From Alteribacillus sp. YIM 98480 (lineage in GTDB: Bacteria; Bacillota; Bacilli; Bacillales; Marinococcaceae), in NCBI RefSeq assembly GCF_009765375.1, contig NZ_VTOK01000011.1, positions 124,001 to 188,000 on the forward strand: a stretch of DNA of 64,000 nt. The letters are read 5' to 3'. Positions 54,063-62,109 of this stretch are shown in pieces. The translations under genes were made by a program, and so were the position numbers. The notes beneath the pieces were generated by a model. The model ran no database searches and had not been told where the DNA came from. It saw nothing but the letters and a program-made list of their open reading frames with translations. Numbering within the stretch: position 1 is the stretch's first letter; the number at the start of each line of letters is the position of its first letter.

Positions 54063-54464
54063 TTAGCTTTCCAATAAATCTAATTGTTTTCTAATATAAG
54101 ACTTGGGTAAAACAGCTTGCTTTACTTCTCCTTCGCCAATTATCCCCCGTTCATTTCTAAGTGTGACCCCAGTAACAATGGAACGCGGACGTACTTTTTT
54201 AACAGTTGCCGTTACAGTAATTGTCGAACCAAGCGGGGACGGAGACGGAGCAGAGTGTTTAACATGAACAGCAGCACCCATGGTTTCTTCATGCGACTCC
54301 AAATAAGGCAGAATTAATTTTCTAGATATTAGTTCCATATGATATACCATCGAAACGGTGGAATATGCAGAATGAATGATTTCCCCTTCAAATTGAGCAA
54401 ACATATCTTCTGTTACAGTCACCTTAAAAAACTCTGTCTTTCCCGCTTCTAGACCATCCTTCAT
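54063..54464 (-). CDS. hotdog thioesterase, FlK (fluoroacetyl-CoA thioesterase)-like
   Basis: 133 residues. YSTVSMVYHMELISRKLILPYLESHEETMGAAVHVKHSAPSPSPLGSTITVTATV is the FlK-type hotdog pattern, including the conserved Thr/Ser, Glu and His positions. Family members hydrolyse small acyl-CoA esters; true FlK is specific for fluoroacetyl-CoA, which cannot be judged here. It is divergent from the paaI gene across a gap with TATAACA half-sites (54578-54590 near this gene). Confidence 0.78.
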   Translation of the reverse strand: MKDGLEAGKTEFFKVTVTEDMFAQFEGEIIHSAYSTVSMVYHMELISRKLILPYLESHEETMGAAVHVKHSAPSPSPLGSTITVTATVKKVRPRSIVTGVTLRNERGIIGEGEVKQAVLPKSYIRKQLDLLES

Positions 54465-54577
54465 TTCTTATCAAATCTCCTTTATTCTAATAATTCCTTA
54501 TGAACAGTTTCAGATAATAAAAATGTAATTTTGTTACTTAAAAAAATATACCCATAACGAAGATGTTAACAAATTTT

Positions 54578-54590
54578 TGTTAGTATAACA
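54578..54590. promoter_or_regulatory. TATAACA half-site palindrome near FlK-like gene
   Basis: TGTTA-GTA-TAACA (54578-54590), beside a perfect TAACAAA-TT-TTTGTTA palindrome (54568-54583). It is related to the operator at 45721-45742. Confidence 0.5.
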
Positions 54591-54685
54591 CAAATTTTTG
54601 CAGGGTTTATTTTTTGTCATATTTTAATATGTAGTTGTTTTTTTAACAACCCGATTGATAACCTTTTTTTATTTTAAAATTAATT

Positions 54686-54734
54686 TTATATAACAATATT
54701 GAAACGACTGTTGTTTTTCTGTTATATTTATAAT
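54686..54734 (+). promoter_or_regulatory. paaI promoter with paired TATAACA half-sites
   Basis: ATATAACA (54688-54695) and its inverse TGTTATAT (54720-54727) are 24 bp apart. TTGAAA (54699-54704), 18 nt, TATATT (54723-54728) is a possible promoter; TATAAT at 54729 is another -10. The spacing equals that at the ferredoxin promoter. Confidence 0.6.
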
Positions 54735-54795
54735 ACGAAAATTTTTTCTATATTCTATTTGCTTAGACACTAGATAAATATGAGGAGGGGTTTGT

Positions 54796-55245
54796 TTGAA
54801 GTCAGCAGTTAACGAAGTGGAGCTGCATCATCAGTACAAAGAGGATATATTAAAAATAATGGAAAATGAACCTTACGCTCAGTATTTGGGAATAAAACTA
54901 CTCGAAATTGGGGAAGGAACAGCTATTGCAGAATTAGATGTAACCGATAACATGATCAATTCACACGGAACAGTACACGGAGCTATCACATTTGCTATTG
55001 CTGATTACGTCTTTGCAGCAGCATGCAATTCTTATGGTAAAACAGCTGTTGGACTTTCTACTACCGTCAACTTTATGGCAGCGGGTCAAAAAAGCTCGCG
55101 TCTTCGAGCAACAGCGGTTGAAGAAAAGAAAAATCATAAAATGGGATGGTATAAAATCAATATCGAAAGTGATGGAGAATTAATCGCTACAATGGAAGCA
55201 TTAGCATATCGCAAAAGTGAATATTTCGTTCCTATAGAAAAATAA
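54796..55245 (+). CDS. paaI: hydroxyphenylacetyl-CoA thioesterase, PaaI family
   Basis: 149 residues, hotdog fold. INSHGTVHGAITFAIADYVFAAACNSYGKTAVGLSTTVNFM (about 55-95) has the HGG/HG-x-I-x-x-x-AD pattern of PaaI with its catalytic aspartate. PaaI releases CoA from unproductive ring-hydroxylated phenylacetyl-CoA. TTG start with GAGGAGGGG upstream. Co-transcribed with a crotonase gene 18 bp downstream. Confidence 0.92.
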   Translation: MKSAVNEVELHHQYKEDILKIMENEPYAQYLGIKLLEIGEGTAIAELDVTDNMINSHGTVHGAITFAIADYVFAAACNSYGKTAVGLSTTVNFMAAGQKSSRLRATAVEEKKNHKMGWYKINIESDGELIATMEALAYRKSEYFVPIEK

Positions 55246-55262
55246 ATTTAGGAGGTTACATA

Positions 55263-56039
55263 ATGAGTAACGTCTTGCTTGAAAAAAGCGGTCACCTTGC
55301 GACTATAACCATTAATCGTCCAGAGCAGTTGAATTGTTTTGATTACGATACGCTTGTTCAGCTTGAAGAAAAAGTTGAAGCGATTCAATTAGACAAAGAT
55401 GTTCGGGCTGTCATTGTTACGGGTGCTGGAGAAAAAGCATTCAGCGCAGGTGCTGATTTAAAGGAAAGACGCACATTAAGTGAGAAAGAAGTTCGTCGTA
55501 ATGTAAATAAAATCCGCCAGGTGTTCACATTGATTGAAGAAATTCCTCAGCCTACTATTGCAGCTATTAACGGATATGCCCTCGGAGGCGGTTTTGAGCT
55601 GGCTCTTGCTTGTGACTTTCGTTTTGCAGCAGAAACAGCTAAAATGGGGCTTCCCGAAGTAAGTATGGCTATTATTCCAGGCGCTGGGGGAACGCAGCGA
55701 TTGACAAATCTGATCGGCCCTTCAAAAGCAAAAGAGCTTATTCTCACTGCACGTCGTATCGATGCATTAGAAGCGCAAGAACTTGGGATTGTTAATAAAG
55801 CCGTTCCATTAAATAGTTTAATGGATACCGCTATAAACTTAGCCAATGAAATTATGAAAAACGGGCCGCTGGCAGTTATTCAGGCAAAACATGCAATTCA
55901 TCACGGCAGCAATGTTGACATTCATTCTGGTATGGCCATTGAATCGAAAGCCTATGAAGTAATCATCCCTACTGAAGACCGCCTGGAAGCATTAGAGGCT
56001 TTTAAAGAAAAAAGAAAGCCTAATTTTCAAGGAAAATAA
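55263..56039 (+). CDS. enoyl-CoA hydratase (crotonase family)
   Basis: 258 residues. Oxyanion-hole parts AFSAGADLKERR and INGYALGGGFELALACDFRFAAETAKMGLPEVSMAIIPGAGGTQRL are present, with both catalytic glutamates, so it is a functional hydratase type. It is a third crotonase beside paaF and paaG. It may be the methylglutaconyl- or 3-hydroxypropionyl type by sequence, or stand in for the ring-opening hydratase of PaaZ; context favours the paa pathway. GGAGG precedes the ATG. Confidence 0.87.
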   Translation: MSNVLLEKSGHLATITINRPEQLNCFDYDTLVQLEEKVEAIQLDKDVRAVIVTGAGEKAFSAGADLKERRTLSEKEVRRNVNKIRQVFTLIEEIPQPTIAAINGYALGGGFELALACDFRFAAETAKMGLPEVSMAIIPGAGGTQRLTNLIGPSKAKELILTARRIDALEAQELGIVNKAVPLNSLMDTAINLANEIMKNGPLAVIQAKHAIHHGSNVDIHSGMAIESKAYEVIIPTEDRLEALEAFKEKRKPNFQGK

Positions 56040-56106
56040 CTTACGTGCGGTAATAAAAACACAATTAAATAATTTAATTGTTGAGAAATAAATTCCTTAC
56101 TGATAA

Positions 56107-56137
56107 AAATCTGACCTTAAACAAGGCCAGATTTTTT
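56107..56137. terminator. terminator between crotonase and phospholipase-D-like genes
   Basis: AAATCTG-A-CCTT pairs with AAGG-C-CAGATTT around a 4-nt loop (56107-56134), with TTTTTT following on the plus strand. Confidence 0.82.
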
Positions 56138-56166
56138 GTTACGTTAAATCAAAATTAAGTTAACCC

Positions 56167-57618
56167 TTAAAAACCTGACATGCCGCTCCATTCTTGAAAA
56201 CGATATAAAAAATAAGAAAATCTCGACTCATCCTCATACGCTTCGAAGTCCGCTGTATACGTATAATTCTCATTAGTCCAAAGGGTCTCAAAGTACTCTT
56301 TTGCGTCTTCCATCACTTTTGTACTTGAAGCCCCTGTAATTTTGACGTTTGTTTCCAAATTAAGATCATGGAGGTTTCTTTTCGTGTAATTAGCAGATCC
56401 TCCTATTATTGTACTTTCTTCTTCACGTTCAAAAATCATCATTTTTGTATGATACTGTTCTCCATTCGTCCGATACCAGCGAACATCTATATTTTCATCT
56501 GTTTTAGTAACGAGTTCATTCGCCACAGGACGATTCGGTATACCGTTCTTTTCCCGTCCGAAAGCGTCCTTGTTTGCATCTAATAACAGCTTCACTTCTG
56601 CCCCTTTATCAGCCGCTCCTATCAAGGCGTTGATCACGTCACGATCAGACAAGTAAAAGGCCCCCATCGTTACGGTTTCTCCCTTTTTTGTATCAGCTAT
56701 TTCTTGCAGAACATGCTGTTTTATTTTTCCTTCCGTCAACAATTGTACTTGGTAGTTCTCTTTATGGTCTGCATGTTCGGTTTCTGCTTCAAGAGATCGA
56801 AACAATTCCTCATCAGCACTGGACATTGTCGCTGCCGCTTTTTCCGTTTCAATCATCTCCTGCAGGATATTCCCTTCCAATACAAAAGCGACATTTGAAT
56901 GATAGGCACTTGCATCATGCGGGTTAGCCGACATAACCATCCCTTTCTTTTCGGTTACTACGACTTTTCGGTGATTTGCTTTAAAATTAAGCAATTCTAA
57001 ATAAGACCGCAGCGTGACATCTGGTGCATCTGGGCTGAAAGCATTGGGAAGCCACCCGTTTCCTGCTGTTCCAAACCATTGAAAAAAAGTCCTATAGATG
57101 CCGGAATATATGGGGTTAGAATCTCTTAATGGTTTTAAATTAGAGAAAAAAACATGGATTCCGTTATCTTTTAATTCATTTAATATATCAGAAGGATATG
57201 AACCGTAAAATGTGTTGATACGATCCGTCACCACAACCATTGTCATCTCAGGGCTGCTTTGTTTTTTTTCAATAAGTGTGTCTGCGACCTCTTGTGACAA
57301 AGATGGAAAATCCATTGAACGATCGTAGTCATCATTAAATAAAAACATGTCAACTAACACGAAATCGTCTGCTTCTTCTATTATTTTATGAAACTGATCA
57401 AAAATCACTTGATCGTGTTCAAGTCCTTCGCCTCCTTCATAAGTTAAATCATATAAAAATTCGACTTCTTCCGCACTGTGCATTTCTCCTTCGTAAGAAA
57501 CACCATCAGGAAGCGGCTTAAATGCTCCATAAACGGATACCGCTGCCACAACAAGAAAAACAACACAAATCACTCCTAAAACAACTTGAACGCGCCGGAG
57601 TTTTAATTTATTTTTCAT
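56167..57618 (-). CDS. phospholipase D family membrane-anchored protein
   Basis: 483 residues. One N-terminal membrane helix (about 10-32) and two PLD half-domains. The HKD motifs read ANHRKVVVTEKKGMVMSANPHD (about 213-235) and YHTKMMIFEREEESTIIGGSANYTKRN (about 395-420), in which the H-x-K of each is present. The acidic residue usually found at the D position is replaced by E or absent in the second motif. Likely a cardiolipin-synthase-like or phosphatidyl-transfer enzyme at the membrane face; the substrate is open. Single gene. Confidence 0.85.
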   Translation of the reverse strand: MKNKLKLRRVQVVLGVICVVFLVVAAVSVYGAFKPLPDGVSYEGEMHSAEEVEFLYDLTYEGGEGLEHDQVIFDQFHKIIEEADDFVLVDMFLFNDDYDRSMDFPSLSQEVADTLIEKKQSSPEMTMVVVTDRINTFYGSYPSDILNELKDNGIHVFFSNLKPLRDSNPIYSGIYRTFFQWFGTAGNGWLPNAFSPDAPDVTLRSYLELLNFKANHRKVVVTEKKGMVMSANPHDASAYHSNVAFVLEGNILQEMIETEKAAATMSSADEELFRSLEAETEHADHKENYQVQLLTEGKIKQHVLQEIADTKKGETVTMGAFYLSDRDVINALIGAADKGAEVKLLLDANKDAFGREKNGIPNRPVANELVTKTDENIDVRWYRTNGEQYHTKMMIFEREEESTIIGGSANYTKRNLHDLNLETNVKITGASSTKVMEDAKEYFETLWTNENYTYTADFEAYEDESRFSYFLYRFQEWSGMSGF

Positions 57619-57886
57619 AATAAGACCGCCTTGTTTGTACCCTTTTCACTATTATATTGTTATCTTTATGCATAATTACTGTTCCGATTGCAGTATTAAA
57701 CAGCTAAAAACAGCCTCAGCTTAGAAGCATTTTATGGAGCCTTATCTCATCGTACCATTGTTTTCCAATTATAAAAAAGAATGTTTAAGATCTTTATAAA
57801 GGATTGTTAAAAAAAGAAGAGAGCCGGGGTAAAACATGGAGGAATGTTGAGGAACCTTATTTAAATATGCAGGGATGTTTATTTAT

Positions 57887-58135
57887 TCATTCCACATCAT
57901 TTAAATCTAACCATGACAGCATTTCACGTACAACCGTGTTGATTTTTTCATCGACAACATCATCACCGAATTTTTTCTTAGCTTTCTCGATGTTTTCCAT
58001 TACATCATCACCAAAACGAATTAATGGATCGTCATCTTCTAGTTCATTAAACAATTCAATCATGGCATTATTTCCTTCTTGAATTTTATCAATTGCTTCA
58101 CTGTATTTGTGATGATCGTTTTCATTAGCTTTCAT
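57887..58135 (-). CDS. small acidic hypothetical protein
   Basis: 82 residues, strongly acidic and helical: a repeated pattern of charged residues with FNELEDDDPLIRFGDDVMENIEKAKKKFGDDVVDEKINTVVREMLSW. The ATG at 58135 has GGGTGA 5-6 nt upstream; a GTG three codons earlier is possible. No family is recognised. It may be an adaptor or inhibitor, but there is no evidence for a function. Confidence 0.65.
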   Translation of the reverse strand: MKANENDHHKYSEAIDKIQEGNNAMIELFNELEDDDPLIRFGDDVMENIEKAKKKFGDDVVDEKINTVVREMLSWLDLNDVE

Positions 58136-58311
58136 ATGTATCACCCGTTATAGCTTTCCCTTTTTTATGATAATACAGACATTGGATTTAAAAGCAAAAA
58201 ACGTATTACTTTGTCATCAAAGACACTTTTTCTGTTGGACTCTTTAAAAAGCGAATAAAAATCAAACAAAGGAAAAACATAAAGATATTCAAAACGAAGG
58301 AGGTTTCTTAG

Positions 58312-58470
58312 ATGAACAAAAAAAATGACACCGGCTATCGAGGCGTGGAATATAAGACTGTGAAAGGGCATAAGGTTTCAGAAACAGAGTTTGAAGCTTC
58401 TTATGAATTTGCAAGTGGTAATGAAACTTCTAAAAAATCTAAACAAAATAATACCAATAATAAAAATTAA
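58312..58470 (+). CDS. small hypothetical protein, 52 residues
   Basis: Encodes 52 residues starting MNKKNDTGYRGVEYKTVKGH, with a polar Lys/Asn-rich end. The ATG has an excellent GAAGGAGG ribosome site 8 nt upstream, and the composition is protein-like, so I believe it is real despite its size. No family is recognised. A spore or DNA-associated small protein is possible. It lies just left of the tRNA-Arg island. Confidence 0.6.
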   Translation: MNKKNDTGYRGVEYKTVKGHKVSETEFEASYEFASGNETSKKSKQNNTNNKN

Positions 58471-58557
58471 GTTTGGCAGGCTGCATCTCATTTTAATGAA
58501 AAAAAGCAGAAAAATAAATCCTGCCCCGCTCAGCCCCAATTTGGGGTATATAGTTTT

Positions 58558-58610
58558 AAAGTGGCGCCCTAGACAGGATTCGAACCTGTGACCTACAGCT
58601 TAGGAGGCTG
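58558..58610 (-). repeat. duplicated 3' part of tRNA-Arg (left att-like repeat)
   Basis: 53 bases identical to 60693-60745: the 3' half of tRNA-Arg from the anticodon stem through CCA, plus three bases beyond. Such a duplicated tRNA 3' end is the usual mark of tyrosine-recombinase integration. The bases past the anticodon loop differ between the two sites. Confidence 0.88.
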
Positions 58611-58772
58611 CGGTAACAATTTTTTCAAAAATGGCATGGGTAGTAATGAAATTTCCTACTATGCTACTATGCGTTATTACTTGTCCATTTCGCACGGCAA
58701 ATTTCAACCCTATACTTTGTATAACGTTTTCTCACGCAAAAAAATTAGGGGGGTGATCTAAAAAAATTCCCT

Positions 58773-58985
58773 CTACTTCTTAATATAGAAATTGCTTCGT
58801 AAAAAAGGGCATTTTTGCGTAAATTTATTCCAAAAATTTTTTCGGTTTTTATTTAAACAACCGCCGCAACAACCATCCGATAACTTTACCGGCTCCTCTT
58901 CTTGCGATCCTCTTAGTTTGGCCGCATTTACATCGCTAATATCCGAGAAATCTTCTACAATATTCGACGTATCTTGTTAATCGTC
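58773..58985 (-). pseudogene. small phage-type gene remnant with cysteine motif
   Basis: One minus-strand frame reads DTSNIVEDFSDISDVNAAKLRGSQEEEPVKLSDGCCGGCLNKN and on to the stop at 58773. It has no start codon after an upstream TAA. A GTG behind GGGAGGGG in a shifted frame (about 59000) could have been the original start. The CCGGC cluster is notable. No family is recognised. Confidence 0.35.
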
Positions 58986-59090
58986 ACGGTATCCCCTCCC
59001 GTTATTTTGTCCGTGTGACGGTCCCAGACGTGAACTTATCGGCGTTCAAGTACGTCCGGGCAAACTTCATCGGAGTATTTCGTACTACTT

Positions 59091-59372
59091 TTATATTTGT
59101 TCTTCTAGGTTCGCTTCAATTAACGCTAATAATTCCACGGCTTCGAACGTGTCGATATTTTCTATTAAGTCCCGGATTTCTTCGTTGTATTCCAATTCGA
59201 TCGACGCATCTCCTATTTCGAAAGACGCTTGGTCAGGCGGAGCCCCTTTATCGCTGTACGTTAGAATTTGAACGCCTTTCATAATCGGATAATACCGTAT
59301 TTCGATGTACTTATCATTTTCTACATGTAAATGTTTGATTTCTTCTGGAATTAAATTAGGTGCGGTACTCAT
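59091..59372 (-). CDS. phage-associated hypothetical protein
   Basis: 93 residues, acidic, with PEEIKHLHVENDKYIEIRYYPIMKGVQILTY at the start. The ATG overlaps the stop of the next small gene (ATGA), so translation is coupled. No family is recognised. Location in the tRNA island marks it as mobile-element DNA. Confidence 0.55.
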   Translation of the reverse strand: MSTAPNLIPEEIKHLHVENDKYIEIRYYPIMKGVQILTYSDKGAPPDQASFEIGDASIELEYNEEIRDLIENIDTFEAVELLALIEANLEEQI

Positions 59373-59482
59373 TTTACATCAGCCTTTCCTTTTAAAATTG
59401 GATTACGAAACTTGTCGAGCACAGCCCAGATTTCCTCATCGTCTTCTCGTCTTGCGAAATCTGATAACGCAAATACGAGCAT
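59369..59482 (-). CDS. very small phage-associated protein
   Basis: 37 residues starting MLVFALSDFARREDDEEIWA. The ATG at 59482 has GAGGAGG 6 nt upstream and the stop overlaps the next start by four bases. An ATG seven codons earlier has no ribosome site. No family is recognised. Confidence 0.45.
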   Translation of the reverse strand: MLVFALSDFARREDDEEIWAVLDKFRNPILKGKADVK

Positions 59483-59599
59483 GGCCGCCTCCTCGTATTT
59501 CATGACGGTTTATCGGCAATTCCCGCGCGCTGCCGTCATATAATAACGCTCAATAGCCGCTCAACAAACGCTAATAAGCCCGTCCAACATAAGCGCCCC

Positions 59600-59760
59600 A
59601 ATAGCTTGCGCCTAGTCTAGTCCAGTACGTACAGAACGGCAGTAGTATAGCGATAGTAACGGTATAAACGGATAGTACATCATTACGGTATATACGTATA
59701 GTCGTTATTGTCGTTAGTAACGGTATTCTATTCCACGTAATAATAAAAAAATATATAAAC
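59600..59760. repeat. quasi-repeated TA(A/C)GGTAT-rich stretch
   Basis: AGTAACGGTAT occurs twice (about 59656 and 59726), with TTACGGTATATAC and several GATAGT/CGTTA pieces between. It may be a phage regulatory or replication region. The whole gap 59483-59815 holds no clear gene. Confidence 0.35.
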
Positions 59761-59815
59761 GCATATGTTGTATCATTTCGGCTCGTTTTTTCCAGTAAAA
59801 TTGGAAATTCATTAC

Positions 59816-60606
59816 CTATTCCGCTTCCAGCCCGGCAAGACCGTTAATCTCCGCCTCATATAGTCGGTCATACATTTGCGATAGTATCCCGTTGAAATAG
59901 CCCGGTATATTACGTATCCTACGCCTTTTCGTTGCCTGGAACGTAACAGCAAGCGCCCGTACTGCCGTTTCTAATAGATCCGCCTCTTCATATTTGTTTC
60001 GCTATGAACTACTTAAAACGGCTGTATGGACGGCTAGACAAATCGCAAGACGTATTATTTATAATATCTTTATTGGTATCAGCTTCACTAGGTACAGCTT
60101 CCCCGCCTGTTTCTGCTTGCTGATCTCTTGGTACATCGGTACTCTCTGCCTCTTTGCGATGGTTTAAGGCCGATGGTTCAGGCAACGGGTCAGAAGGGGT
60201 AGCCGCCTTTATAACGATGACATTATGACCGTATCCGCCCTTTAACTCGCCTTTGGTGCGCGTTGTCCGGTATACGTCAACAATGCCGCATTTCTGTTCT
60301 CATGGCACGCTTAACAGACGCATAAGATACGCTGCAAGCCTCGGCTATTTTGTCGTATTTCATGAACGCAACGCCTCTGTACTTGGCCGCGTGATTCTTA
60401 ATTAACTTAAATACCGCAATAGTAGCTGAGCTTAATTCGTGGCTGTGGGCGTATAAATGTGACTGGACGGCCTTATTCAATTGATCGACGGTTTCAATCG
60501 GTGATAGCTTGCAGTATTCATCCGACGTGGCGTTGGTTAGCCCAGCAAAAAAACACCCCCTTCCGGGGACTTTTAAGTCACACAGAAGAGAGCGCGTTTG
60601 TCTCAC
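59816..60606 (-). pseudogene. phage/plasmid helix-turn-helix replication-type protein, frameshifted
   Basis: Three consecutive frames form one protein. 60606-60277 has FKLIKNHAAKYRGVAFMKYDKIAEACSVSYASVKRAMRTE, a helix-turn-helix. A second frame (about 60295 to the stop at 60009) has GIVDVYRTTRTKGELKGGYGHNVIVIKA and an acidic linker. A third (about 59995-59816) has YEEADLLETAVRALAVTFQATKRRRIRNIPGYFNGILSQMYDRLYEAE. This order is seen in phage and plasmid replication-associated HTH proteins of Bacillus. At least two frameshifts inactivate it. Confidence 0.65.
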
Positions 60607-60696
60607 ATATTAACGTTATGTATTCCGGACATATCGAACATGTCACCGCAATACTTTACCGTCTGATTTATCGTCATATCAACGGTTCTTTAAAAG

Positions 60697-60771
60697 TGGC
60701 GCCCTAGACAGGATTCGAACCTGTGACCTACAGCTTAGGAGGCTGTTGCTCTTCCACTGAGCTACTAGGGC
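60697..60771 (-). tRNA. tRNA-Arg (anticodon CCT)
   Basis: Complete cloverleaf on the minus strand: acceptor GCCCTAG/CTAGGGC, D arm GCTC...GAGC, anticodon stem ACAGC/GCTGT with loop CTCCTAA (anticodon CCT, reading AGG), T arm ACAGG-TTCGAAT-CCTGT, discriminator G and encoded CCA (60699-60697). Upstream TTGACA, 17 nt, TAAATT looks like a promoter. Its 3' half is the right boundary of the island at 58558-60745. Confidence 0.95.
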
Positions 60772-60953
60772 AAAAGCTCAACAATCACTAATTTAGCAGT
60801 ACTTTTGGGAATTGTCAATCAATGTGTAAATATGAAATGCTGCTTAATTGCTTACAAGTTGTAAACATAAGGTTAGAAAGTAAAAAACATAGAAATTCTC
60901 CACCAAATACTATAGTCTATGCCTTACATTTTAATTTGTCACGTTATTCGTTT

Positions 60954-61252
60954 TTATTTTTTTAAAATAGATAAAAGAGATTTATCAGCTAAATCCTTTC
61001 GTAATACCGTTACACACTCATCTAATATATTATTACAAAATTTTCTTTTCCAATTTTCGTTATTTTCTCCATCAGTTGTAACAAAGACCTAATTATTCGT
61101 CGCTATCTCAATAATTGTTATGGCATATTACTGATGTACAAGTTGGGTGTCCAACGCTTCTTTTCTAAGGTTGATAAAACCTTCATCTAGTTCAAGCTTC
61201 TTTGCTTTGTGATATACTTCCAATAAAACAGAAGTTAATAACGCTGGAAATT
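60954..61252 (-). pseudogene. decayed small coding remnants
   Basis: Two coding-like pieces in separate minus-strand frames: FPALLTSVLLEVYHKAKKLELDEGFINLRKEALDTQLVHQ (ending at 61128), and IEIATNN-stop-VFVTTDGENNENWKRKFCNNILDECVTVLRKDLADKSLLSILKK (ending at 60954) with an in-frame TAG. They look like parts of small bacterial proteins, but I recognise no family. They lie between the intact tRNA-Arg and its 5'-half remnant. The rest of 60772-61520 holds nothing else I can support. Confidence 0.4.
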
Positions 61253-61526
61253 AAATAAACCTTTTCTCCTATGTATTATTACCTAATAAATTTTAGACTA
61301 TTATTGTGTTTTGAAACCAAAAATTGAAAATGTTTAAATGTTTACCACTATGTCAATTTTTCATAACAAATTAGTACGAAAACATACAACATTAACAATA
61401 TTTAAGTTATGTAAAAAATGTAATAATTTGATTATCTTTTCAAGAATCGATGGTTCTTTTTAACGTACTAGTGTACATTAAATATGAGCAACGCCCCCTA
61501 AAGGCTTAATACGAAATACCCCTCAA

Positions 61527-61556
61527 AAAAAAGCAGGTTCCCCCTCCTGCTTTTTT
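61527..61556 (+). terminator. terminator-like hairpin in decayed region
   Basis: AAAAAAGCAGG (61527-61537) pairs perfectly with CCTGCTTTTTT (61546-61556). It has T tracts on both strands. Confidence 0.75.
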
Positions 61557-61562
61557 GCATTT

Positions 61563-61697
61563 TTAAACAGAAGCAAATAGCCCCCGCTCTATTTTCATTT
61601 CATCACACCGCCGCTTCAATACCGTGGCTGCTTGCTCTCTGGTAATTAGCGACTCTTTTGATTTGGCCGCAGAAGAAACTGCAAAAGAAATTGTAAA
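61563..61697 (-). pseudogene. fragment of an SLH-domain protein
   Basis: One minus-strand frame reads FTISFAVSSAAKSKESLITREQAATVLKRRCDEMKIERGLFASV and stops at 61563. ITREQAATVLKR is typical of the end of an S-layer-homology repeat. The upstream part is lost and interrupted by repeat copy G. It is a remnant only. Confidence 0.45.
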
Positions 61698-61775
61698 CGA
61701 GAGATCCCACACAAAACAACTTACGAAGTTCCATAACAACAGGAAATGTCATGTTTGCCAAAATGCGTATAGAAA

Positions 61776-61936
61776 TAAGAAAAGCGCAAGCGCCTTGCTC
61801 ACGAGCGACAAGTCCTGGAGGGTCGGCACATGGAAAGCTGATCTTTGCTTTCCATTGACGAACCGAAGGAATCTCGAGTGAGCAGGCGCTTGCGCTAGAC
61901 ATGTAAAACGCCAACTATTTATAATTTCTTAGCTTT
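61776..61936 (+). repeat. MITE-like repeat, copy G (161 bp)
   Basis: Near-consensus copy with TAAGAAAAGCGCAAGCGCC at the left, perfect GGAAAGC-N8-GCTTTCC, and TTTCTTAGCTTT at the right. It is inserted in the region between the two tRNA-Arg fragments, just after the SLH remnant. Confidence 0.88.
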
Positions 61937-61942
61937 CAAAAT

Positions 61943-61983
61943 AAGCCTCCTAAAGCTATCTTATGAGCATAGGAGGCTTTTGC
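61943..61983 (-). terminator. terminator of malic enzyme gene, built partly from tRNA sequence
   Basis: AAGCCTCCTA (61943-61952) pairs perfectly with TAGGAGGCTT (61970-61979). On the minus strand it is followed by ATTTTG. The right arm is the anticodon part of the tRNA-Arg 5'-half remnant. Confidence 0.65.
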
Positions 61984-62005
61984 TCTTCCACTGAGCTACT
62001 AGGGC
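61970..62005 (-). pseudogene. 5' half of tRNA-Arg (remnant)
   Basis: Reads GCCCTAGTAGCTCAGTGG on the minus strand and continues to AGCCTCCTA, matching the intact tRNA-Arg from its first base to the anticodon loop with one change. The 3' half is absent here but present at 58558-58610. Confidence 0.82.
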
Positions 62006-62109
62006 TTTGCGTAATGACAATGGTACGCCATCACAGAGAACCCAATTCAAACCATTCTCTTTTTAAATAAGAAGGCGCATTTATTCTGCTTACTGTGCCT
62101 TCCGTTTCG

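Larger units (their letters stand above)
58558..60745. mobile_element. degenerate phage-derived island at tRNA-Arg(CCT)
   Basis: About 2.2 kb bounded by direct repeats of the tRNA-Arg 3' half. Inside are fragments of phage-type genes on the minus strand (59091-59482 and the broken 59816-60606) and a locally higher GC content. No integrase gene remains, so it cannot excise by itself. The content is a remnant of a larger prophage or integrated plasmid. Confidence 0.75.

Noticed and set aside
61603-61914. Open frame on the minus strand through repeat copy G
   Set aside because: Most of it is repeat sequence, and the same peptide appears from copy C (17049-17255); it is a by-product of the repeat.
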